Below are positions 1-4,671 of a stretch of DNA of 5,270 bases, piece by piece. This stretch comes from an uncultured Erysipelotrichaceae bacterium (GTDB taxonomy: Bacteria > Bacillota_I > Bacilli_A > Erysipelotrichales > Erysipelotrichaceae), in the NCBI GenBank assembly GCA_902796525.1, contig CADBPB010000044.1:1-5270 (forward strand), written 5' to 3'. Position numbers and translations under genes: made by a program. Below the pieces are notes generated by a model. It had not been told where the DNA came from. It searched no databases and was given only the letters and a program-made list of their open reading frames with translations. Numbering within the stretch: the first letter of the stretch is position 1; the number at the start of each line of letters is the position of its first letter.

Positions 1-233
1 AACCAGCCGTTTTTATCAGCTGAAGTATAGAAAGTCGGTTCATGAACCACGATCAGGTTGGCATGCAGTTCGATCGCCTTCCGGATGACGTCGATAGTCG
101 GCGTCAGCGCCGTGACGATGCCCGTGCATTCCGCTTCGGGATCGCCGCATTTGTAGGAATCGCAGCCGTCGTAGCTATCCGGAAAACGGGGGTGGTAGTC
201 AAGGATCCTGTCGATCACTTCTTTGATTTTCAT
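1..233 (-). CDS. NIF3/DUF34-family dinuclear-metal protein, N-terminal part (cut by window edge)
   Basis: Translating the minus strand from position 233 gives about 77 residues beginning MKIKEVIDRILDYHPRFPDS, then a CGDPEAECTGIVTALTPT segment and an IELHANLIVVHEPTFYTS segment. The pattern (a GDPE-TGIV strand, a helix, then an 'NLIxxHEPTFY' strand) is that of the NIF3-like family, called 'Nif3-like dinuclear metal center hexameric protein' or 'GTP cyclohydrolase 1 type 2 homolog'. The His in HEP corresponds to a metal ligand. The C-terminal half lies outside the window. Biochemical function in this family is poorly settled. An ATG at 239-237 overlaps the upstream TGA (ATGA), but GAGG at 244-241 lies 7 nt before the second ATG at 233, so I prefer 233. 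It is the third gene of the operon, 2 nt after the esterase stop, and is probably translationally coupled. The family call is fairly sure; its link to the esterases is only positional. Confidence 0.85.
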   Translation of the reverse strand, partial: MKIKEVIDRILDYHPRFPDSYDGCDSYKCGDPEAECTGIVTALTPTIDVIRKAIELHANLIVVHEPTFYTSADKNGW

Positions 234-235
234 CG

Positions 236-1765
236 TCATACCTCGCAAGTAAAGCCAAAGGCCGGCTGACCTTCGGAATTATATAAGACCGCCACGCAGT
301 AATTGCTGTAGCAGTAAGAAATATGTATCTTCTCCGAGAAGGAGCCTTTCAGGATCAGCTTATCTTTCTCTGTTTCATATTCATAGCCGATGGCCCGATC
401 CCCTTCATCCAGGAAGAGAGATTCTTTCAGATCGCCTTCCGTTTTCAAGCCGTCGGCACAGTTGTTGAAACGGAGCACGATCCTGTGGTCTTCTCTTCTC
501 GCTTCCAGGAAACGCGGACAGTCCGCCGTCGCAGAGTCATCGCCATAGCTGTGTTTCATAACGATACGGCCCAGACGTTCGCCGACGATCCTCTTGTGAC
601 GCGGATGGATGTTGTATTCTTCTCCGGCATCCAGGATGCAGATCTCGTAGACATCCGGCAGGGCTTTGGAAGCGGCATACTGTTTCTCGCGCATGATGTG
701 GTAGCGCTTGGCCGCCGTGATGCCGATCCCCCGGAAGGGAGCCAGTTCTATCTGATAGAACGGCAGCTCTTCGTTCCACAGTTTGCGCCAGCTTCTGATC
801 AAAGCGATCATACTTTCATCGTAATAGTCGATCCGTTCCCTGGCGTCGTCATCTTCCCCCTGGTACCAGAGGAATCCCCTGATCGCATACGGAGCGACTT
901 TCTTCAGCATGTTTTCATACAACGCGGAATACTTCACCGCCGATAACGGCGAGATCGTATAGGCGTTCCACACGCTTGGATCCGGTTTCGGCATGCTTCC
1001 CATATTCTTGAAGAATTCGCTCATATCCTCGCCCATCATGAAACGGTCGTTGAATTCCTGCATCTCTTTGGTCGGAAGAGGCAGAGGCTTCATAGCGCTC
1101 TCATAGTATTTCCGCAGATCGATCTGTTTCAGGCTCTCTTCGTATTCTTCGAAGATCGGTCTGAGTTTCTCATTCGCTTCCAGATCTTCCAGAGCGGTCC
1201 AGGCTGCCGCAGGCGTTCCGCCCCAGTTGCAGCTGATGATACCGACCGGCACATCCAGTTTTTCACGCAGGATCTTGCCCATATAAGCTCCTACCGCACT
1301 GAACATGATCCGTTCTTCTTCGCTCTTCCAGCATCTCCAGAAGCCATGCTCAGGCAGGATCTCTTTCTCTGCGAAGCCAAGGAACGGCGTCTGCGGACAG
1401 GTGAAGCAGCGCAGCAGACCGTCATCTTCGGTCTCTATCGCTTCCTCGCGTTCGATGTCGTATTTCAGCAGAAATTCCATATTGGACTGGCCCCCGGCCA
1501 GCCAGACTTCGCCGATAGCAACATCTTTGAAACAGATCTCTTCATCGAGTTTTTTTGAACGGACGGTCAGGGAAGTCTTTTCGGCAGCCTTCATCGGATC
1601 GAAACATACTTCGAAACGTCCGTTGACGGTTTCCGTTTTTCTCTCGACGCCATTCAAGGTGACGGTGATCTCATCATTATTCACAGAAGTTCCCCAGACA
1701 GGGATCGCTTTCCCCTGTTGCAGGACCATGTGTTCTCCAAATAACAGACCCAGCTGAAGTTTCAT
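236..1765 (-). CDS. Sialate O-acetylesterase-family carbohydrate esterase (SASA/SGNH fold), cytoplasmic
   Basis: This 509-residue protein has the usual length and layout of the SASA (9-O-acetylesterase, DUF303) family. Residues 8-25 (LFGEHMVLQQGKAIPVWG) match the typical N-terminal beta-domain opening. The nucleophile elbow GQSNM is at 92-96 with Ser94 as the predicted nucleophile. WGGTPAAAW (181-189) and WYQGE (300-304) are further family blocks, and the predicted catalytic His387 sits in NIHPRHK followed by VGERLG. Such enzymes remove O-acetyl groups from sialic acids or from other acetylated sugars such as xylans; the substrate cannot be read here. I see no signal peptide, so it should act in the cytosol on imported sugars. 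Before the HP motif many members have Asp where this one has Asn385. The ATG directly follows the TAG of the hydrolase gene, with GGAAGGA at 1780-1774 ending 8 nt before it, so translation is probably coupled. No nan genes are visible, so 'sialate' is a family name rather than a demonstrated substrate. Confidence 0.9.
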   Translation of the reverse strand: MKLQLGLLFGEHMVLQQGKAIPVWGTSVNNDEITVTLNGVERKTETVNGRFEVCFDPMKAAEKTSLTVRSKKLDEEICFKDVAIGEVWLAGGQSNMEFLLKYDIEREEAIETEDDGLLRCFTCPQTPFLGFAEKEILPEHGFWRCWKSEEERIMFSAVGAYMGKILREKLDVPVGIISCNWGGTPAAAWTALEDLEANEKLRPIFEEYEESLKQIDLRKYYESAMKPLPLPTKEMQEFNDRFMMGEDMSEFFKNMGSMPKPDPSVWNAYTISPLSAVKYSALYENMLKKVAPYAIRGFLWYQGEDDDARERIDYYDESMIALIRSWRKLWNEELPFYQIELAPFRGIGITAAKRYHIMREKQYAASKALPDVYEICILDAGEEYNIHPRHKRIVGERLGRIVMKHSYGDDSATADCPRFLEARREDHRIVLRFNNCADGLKTEGDLKESLFLDEGDRAIGYEYETEKDKLILKGSFSEKIHISYCYSNYCVAVLYNSEGQPAFGFTCEV

Positions 1766-2626
1766 CTACAATATCCTTCCCTCGACATCCTTAAAGAAAC
1801 GGTCGCAGTCTCTCGCCGTCAGTTCCGGCATCTCATCGGCACCGCCGTGACCGAGATGCTGGTACATCAGATACTGCGCTCCGGGGATCGCTTTCGCCAC
1901 TTCCAGAGCCGCTTCCGGGGTCGCCAGCGGATCCAGACCGCCCTCCCAGATCATGACCGGGAAATCGATCTCATGCAGCCGTTCCAACAGTTCTTCCTGA
2001 GACTTCGCTTCGCAGCCTGTCATATCCCCCAGCATCGGCAGGGCGAATTCTTCTTCCTTGCGGTGCATCAGGATATCGAGATGTTCCTCGAAGTTCGCCT
2101 GACGTCTTGCGAGACGGTCGGGATTCTTGGTCGGCCAGGTTTCGATCCAGGCGGTCTTGCGCAGCTGTTCCTCGTTGCCTACGAATTCTTTTGCATGGTC
2201 TCTCATCTTGGCCAGAGGCGCCGGAAGGTCTCTCTGCTCATGGTACTGGGTGATGCCGTCGCAGCAGACATAGGCCCGGATCAGTTCCGGCTTATGGAAG
2301 GCGATATACCAGCTGGCCCAGTTGCCGTGAGAGATGCCGGTATAGTAGAACGAAGGGATATGCATCGCTTCTGCAAAAGCCATCAGATCCTCGCCCCAGA
2401 TCCTGGCGTAATCTCTTCTGGTCTGATCGAAGATATGCTCGGATTCGCCATAGCCCCTCATGTAGACCAGGAAGCAGTGGTAGTCATAGGGCGGCTGTCC
2501 CAGCAGCGCCATATGCGAATCTTTAAAAAAGAAATTCTGGGTGGACAGCAGGTACTTATCGCCTGTGCCATATTCCCGGTAAGCCAGCGTAACGCCATTG
2601 ACTTTGATCGTTTTGATTTCGTGCAT
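1766..2626 (-). CDS. Alpha/beta-hydrolase fold protein
   Basis: This 286-residue soluble protein has standard alpha/beta-hydrolase length and order. An N-terminal hairpin (KTIKVNGVTLAYREYGTGD, residues 5-23) is followed by the FLVYMRGYGESE strand-turn (52-63). The nucleophile elbow is GISHG at 97-101 with Ser99, the acid loop is WEGGLDPLATPEAA (227-240) with Asp232, and the His is His260 in YQHLGHGGADEMPE. These give a plausible Ser99-Asp232-His260 triad. The usual His-Gly oxyanion pair after the first core strand is not seen; LLSTQNFF (26-33) stands there. It is therefore a serine hydrolase or esterase of unknown substrate, and I do not recognise a named family. It is the first gene of the operon with the SASA esterase and the NIF3-like gene. 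The ATG at 2626 is supported by AAAGGGG at 2640-2634, 7 nt away. There is no signal peptide. Confidence 0.88.
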   Translation of the reverse strand: MHEIKTIKVNGVTLAYREYGTGDKYLLSTQNFFFKDSHMALLGQPPYDYHCFLVYMRGYGESEHIFDQTRRDYARIWGEDLMAFAEAMHIPSFYYTGISHGNWASWYIAFHKPELIRAYVCCDGITQYHEQRDLPAPLAKMRDHAKEFVGNEEQLRKTAWIETWPTKNPDRLARRQANFEEHLDILMHRKEEEFALPMLGDMTGCEAKSQEELLERLHEIDFPVMIWEGGLDPLATPEAALEVAKAIPGAQYLMYQHLGHGGADEMPELTARDCDRFFKDVEGRIL

Positions 2627-2633
2627 AACAAAA

Positions 2634-2640
2634 CCCCTTT
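2634..2640 (-). promoter_or_regulatory. Ribosome binding site of the alpha/beta-hydrolase gene
   Basis: On the minus strand AAAGGGG lies 7 nt before the ATG at 2626. The match to AAGGAGG is imperfect, but the position is right. It fixes the start codon of the first operon gene. Confidence 0.55.
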
Positions 2641-2652
2641 TCTTTCATCTTC

Positions 2653-2661
2653 AGCATAGCA
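2653..2661 (-). promoter_or_regulatory. Possible extended -10 promoter for the hydrolase-esterase-NIF3 operon
   Basis: On the minus strand TGCTATGCT fits the extended -10 form TGnTATAAT with two mismatches in the hexamer. It would start transcription near 2646, leaving a leader of about 20 nt with the ribosome binding site. No good -35 box sits 16-18 bp upstream; instead there is an A/T-tract region (2667-2681), and TTGATT is at a 21-bp spacing. An operon promoter is expected here because a terminator ends the preceding transcript just upstream, but the exact box is uncertain. Confidence 0.35.
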
Positions 2662-2720
2662 ATCCCTTTTTTTCAAAAAAATCAAAATAAATGCATTGTT
2701 TTATAATTTTCTCTTCTGAC

Positions 2721-2746
2721 AAAAAAGCCATCCGTTCCGGATGACT
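2721..2746 (-). terminator. Rho-independent terminator of the exported Cys/His-domain protein gene
   Basis: Read on the minus strand, AGTCATCCG-GAA-CGGATGGCT forms a 9-bp stem with one G-U pair and a 3-nt loop, followed directly by TTTTTT. It lies 25 nt past the TGA at 2772. The opposite strand has no T-tract after the stem, so it works in one direction only. It separates the 522-residue protein's transcript from the operon downstream, which therefore needs its own promoter. Confidence 0.9.
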
Positions 2747-2771
2747 CTTATCTGCGCGTTTATAATGATGA

Positions 2772-4340
2772 TCAGTCTTCTTTCGTCCAATGGGCGAACA
2801 CATTGAGGTTGCCGTTACGGACATCGACCGTATCATCGATCTTCGTTCCGCCGCTTGCCTGGTCGTACCAGCCATCGAAGACATAGCCGTCCCTTGTCGG
2901 ATCCTGCGGAAGCTCATAGGCGTTCGAGGAAAGATCGTAGGTATTCAGGGTCGATGCATACCAGTTTTCGTTTTCAGCCGCGAAATCGGTCGCTTCCTTG
3001 CCGTCTTCCAGCTGAAGCTCCGAGAGCCACACCGTTCCCGCCTTATCCGCATAAAGATGCATATAGTAGTCATAGGCGACTTTCTTATCCATGCGTATCG
3101 TATACTTCTGCCACTCCGGAGTCAGCGTGATGCTGCGGGCATCCGCGGTGCTTTCATAGCCCCAGCGGAAGTACAGATTCGTATCTTTGCTGTCGGCTTT
3201 CGCATAGAAGCTCAGAGTCATCGGCCTGTCGTCCCCAACGTAATCGCCATGGTTCGAAGCGCCCATCGTGAGCGTCCTGATGATGACGGACTTGTCGGCG
3301 GCACCTGCCTGATGATTTTCGATCTTCAAGGAATTGAAACCGTCATGCTTCTCGGTCTCGTCGACGGAAAGCGTATGATACGCCGGATCGCTGCTGAAAT
3401 AATAGTCTTTCTCCAGTTCCTTGAAATCCGAATCATAGAGATAGTTCTTATTGCTGTAATTGAGATAGGCGTTCATCACGAAGGTCGCCCGGTAGCACGG
3501 ACGGACAAAGATCGTCGTGTAGATATTCAGTTCATGGCCGATATTGAAAATGCCATTGGCCGGATTGACGGAACGATCGATGGTCCGGATATGCAGAAGA
3601 TCGGCGCCCTGGCCGCCATCGACAGTCGATATCTTGTTGATGGAACTGTTATCCGAACGCATCATGCCCACATGATAGCCGTTGCCATCGCTGTACTTGG
3701 CATACTGTTTCATCGTCATATCGGCACTGGAAATCAGACCGAAAAAGACGACGTCGCCTTTTCTTGGCGCATAGTTGTGATTCAGGAGGTCTTTCCAGGT
3801 ATAGGCTTCGACTTTGTAGTTCAAAGCGCCTGTGCTTTCATTGACGAAATTGAAGCAGCTGCTTCCTGCGGCGGCGATCGGCGTATAGCGGAAATGCGTT
3901 CCGCTTCTTAGTCCGGCAGCCGTCAGGGCTTCGGACACCATGCGCGCGCACATCCCTTCCTGCAGCTGACCTACGCGGTCCATCATCCACTGCAAAGCCG
4001 TATCCCGCTGTTCCGTCTCCATGCCTGCGACTCTCTTGTCTCCCTGCGACAGGTAAAGATGCAGATCGTCATAAAGCAGGCTGTCGGAGACCGTATCCGT
4101 CAGAGACAGAAGCGTCAGGTTCGCCGTATAGTCGTTCTGAAGAAGCAGGACATCGTTCATGCAGAAATCATCCGTATCCTGACCGTCATCGCCTTCATAA
4201 TGGGCGGCAGATGAAGGACCGGATGACCCCGTATCGCATCCGAAGCAGGCGCACAGCAAAAACAAGCTTAAGCCGCAGCGCAAGCAGACCTTCAGGATCT
4301 CCGATAATGTCTTTTTTACAGTTTCTTTCACAACCGACAC
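2772..4340 (-). CDS. Exported multidomain protein: papain-like Cys/His domain, carbohydrate-binding-like domain, InlB B-repeat-like module
   Basis: This is a 522-residue protein read from a GTG start at 4340, supported by GGAGG at 4351-4347, 6 nt away. Residues 1-35 form an export signal with a basic n-region and a hydrophobic core at 23-34. LCAC (29-32) is a loose lipobox, so Cys32 may be lipidated, although Cys at -2 is unusual. Residues 115-285 resemble an NlpC/P60, CHAP or amidase_6 papain-like domain: Cys131 in GMCARMVSEALTAAGL, GDVVFF (195-200) and His223 in YHVGM, with TVDGGQG (239-245) in the region where the third polar residue usually lies. Residues 320-450 look like a jelly-roll carbohydrate-binding (CBM_4_9-like) domain ending in WLSELQLEDGKEATDF. 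Residues 475-517 match one InlB B-repeat/Flg_new module (PTRDGYVFDGWYD ... AHW). There is no LPXTG motif or C-terminal membrane anchor. It is inferred to be a cell-surface peptidoglycan- or glycan-directed hydrolase. It has its own promoter and terminator. The exact peptidase or amidase family and substrate are unknown. Confidence 0.85.
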   Translation of the reverse strand: MSVVKETVKKTLSEILKVCLRCGLSLFLLCACFGCDTGSSGPSSAAHYEGDDGQDTDDFCMNDVLLLQNDYTANLTLLSLTDTVSDSLLYDDLHLYLSQGDKRVAGMETEQRDTALQWMMDRVGQLQEGMCARMVSEALTAAGLRSGTHFRYTPIAAAGSSCFNFVNESTGALNYKVEAYTWKDLLNHNYAPRKGDVVFFGLISSADMTMKQYAKYSDGNGYHVGMMRSDNSSINKISTVDGGQGADLLHIRTIDRSVNPANGIFNIGHELNIYTTIFVRPCYRATFVMNAYLNYSNKNYLYDSDFKELEKDYYFSSDPAYHTLSVDETEKHDGFNSLKIENHQAGAADKSVIIRTLTMGASNHGDYVGDDRPMTLSFYAKADSKDTNLYFRWGYESTADARSITLTPEWQKYTIRMDKKVAYDYYMHLYADKAGTVWLSELQLEDGKEATDFAAENENWYASTLNTYDLSSNAYELPQDPTRDGYVFDGWYDQASGGTKIDDTVDVRNGNLNVFAHWTKED

Positions 4341-4346
4341 AAAAAA

Positions 4347-4351
4347 CCTCC
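4347..4351 (-). promoter_or_regulatory. Ribosome binding site that decides a GTG start
   Basis: Minus-strand GGAGG lies 6 nt before the GTG at 4340. No ATG with a comparable site occurs in the first 100 codons (the first internal Met codons are at residues 61 and 107), and starting later would remove the signal peptide. This settles the non-ATG start. Confidence 0.75.
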
Positions 4352-4369
4352 GACTCTTCGTCCGATACT

Positions 4370-4399
4370 ATCATATCGTTTTCAGGCGATCCGTTTCAA
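4370..4399 (-). promoter_or_regulatory. Sigma-A-type promoter of the exported multidomain protein gene
   Basis: On the minus strand TTGAAA (4399-4394) and TATGAT (4375-4370) are separated by 18 bp, each differing from consensus at one position (TTGACA, TATAAT). Transcription would start near 4363, about 23 nt before the GTG codon, leaving room for the GGAGG site. The boxes are read directly; activity is inferred. Confidence 0.7.
4371..4384 (-). promoter_or_regulatory. Candidate CcpA cre operator overlapping the -10 box
   Basis: Minus-strand TGAAAACGATATGA matches the cre consensus TGWAANCGNTNWCA at every position except the penultimate (G for C), including the central CG. It covers the -10 hexamer and the adjacent spacer, where CcpA binding would block RNA polymerase. 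Control would be carbon catabolite repression of the downstream surface protein. Confidence 0.5.
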
Positions 4400-4430
4400 G
4401 GAAAACACCCGATGAAACCCGTTACAATCC

Positions 4431-4479
4431 GTAAATAGGCATATAAACATTTTTTCAAAACTACAGTTTACTTATTTAC
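4431..4479. repeat. AT-rich divergent intergenic region with inverted repeats
   Basis: GTAAATA (4431-4437) and TATTTAC (4473-4479) form a 7-bp inverted repeat with 35 bp between. Inside it, AAACT-AC-AGTTT (4458-4469) is a perfect 12-bp interrupted dyad. The dyad centre lies about 32 bp upstream of the putative -35 box of the ATPase promoter, so it is a possible operator; no regulator is identified. In AT-rich sequence such short repeats can occur by chance. Otherwise no gene is seen between 4400 and 4495. Confidence 0.3.
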
Positions 4480-4495
4480 AAGCGTTCTTTCCCTC

Positions 4496-4522
4496 TTGAT
4501 TGGCATAATTATCTTAGATAAT
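4496..4522 (+). promoter_or_regulatory. Putative promoter of the leader RNA and ABC ATPase gene
   Basis: TTGATT (4496-4501) and GATAAT (4517-4522) are separated by 15 bp, shorter than the ideal 17. GATAAT matches TATAAT at five of six positions. Transcription would begin around 4528-4531, exactly at the 5' strand (GCTC) of the helix that closes the predicted leader structure, which supports the assignment. Confidence 0.5.
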
Positions 4523-4527
4523 ACTGC

Positions 4528-4671
4528 GCTCCACCGATTTAGGCGGTAAAGAAAAGGAGGAAACCGTGGCTCGCGGGTCAGCATAGTGGAGACATGCTGA
4601 AAAGGTCCCATATCTTCATGTCGGTATGGGATGAGGCAGGAAAGCGGAGGCCGAACTGCCAGAGCAAATCT
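4528..4671 (+). promoter_or_regulatory. Structured 5' leader RNA of the sugar ABC ATPase gene (possible malK-type cis-regulatory RNA)
   Basis: About 140 nt between the promoter and the start codon fold into several helices readable by eye. GCTC (4528-4531) pairs with GAGC (4662-4665) to close the structure. CCAC (4531-4534) can pair with GTGG (4566-4569), sharing one base with the closing helix. TCAGCAT (4578-4584) pairs with ATGCTGA (4594-4600) around a 9-nt loop. TCCCATATC (4606-4614) pairs with GGTATGGGA (4623-4631) with one G-U around an 8-nt loop. GGCAG (4635-4639) pairs with CTGCC (4656-4660), with an inner CGG/CCG. No run of U follows a hairpin, so premature termination is not evident; control of translation is more likely, since the closing helix includes the only weak ribosome binding site (AGAG) before the ATG. 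I recall that cis-regulatory RNA motifs named malK-I, -II and -III have been described upstream of malK-like ATPase genes. I cannot confirm membership by eye. It does not look like the riboswitch classes I know (TPP, cobalamin, glycine, lysine, c-di-GMP). Confidence 0.6.
4553..4586 (+). other. Possible leader mini-ORF (Shine-Dalgarno plus six-codon GTG ORF)
   Basis: AAAGGAGG (4553-4560) is a perfect Shine-Dalgarno, 5 nt before GTG at 4566. The ORF reads GTG GCT CGC GGG TCA GCA TAG, that is MARGSA and stop, and its last codons form the 5' arm of the TCAGCAT hairpin. A ribosome here would disturb both the CCAC/GTGG helix and that hairpin. Alternatively the GGAGG is simply a purine-rich conserved loop of the structured RNA and is not translated. 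Confidence 0.3.

Noticed and set aside
323..946. Plus-strand open frame (207 codons) opposite the SASA esterase
   Set aside because: It is antisense to a gene with all family motifs, and its translation resembles no protein family.
1847..2659. Plus-strand open frame (270 codons) opposite the alpha/beta-hydrolase
   Set aside because: It is a shadow of the real gene, with no family resemblance and no convincing ribosome binding site.
2790..3911. Long plus-strand open frame (373 codons) opposite the exported multidomain protein
   Set aside because: It lacks a recognisable domain and is antisense to a gene with clear domains, ribosome binding site, promoter and terminator. Long antisense frames are expected from the codon bias.
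4476..4490. Sequence around AAGCGTT upstream of the ATPase promoter as a cre site
   Set aside because: It has the central CG but four mismatches to the 14-bp consensus, too many to call.
4528..4671. Leader as tmRNA, SRP RNA, RNase P RNA or a T-box
   Set aside because: None of their conserved sequences, such as the T-box GGGTGGNACCGCG or the SRP GGAAGCAGC, is present.
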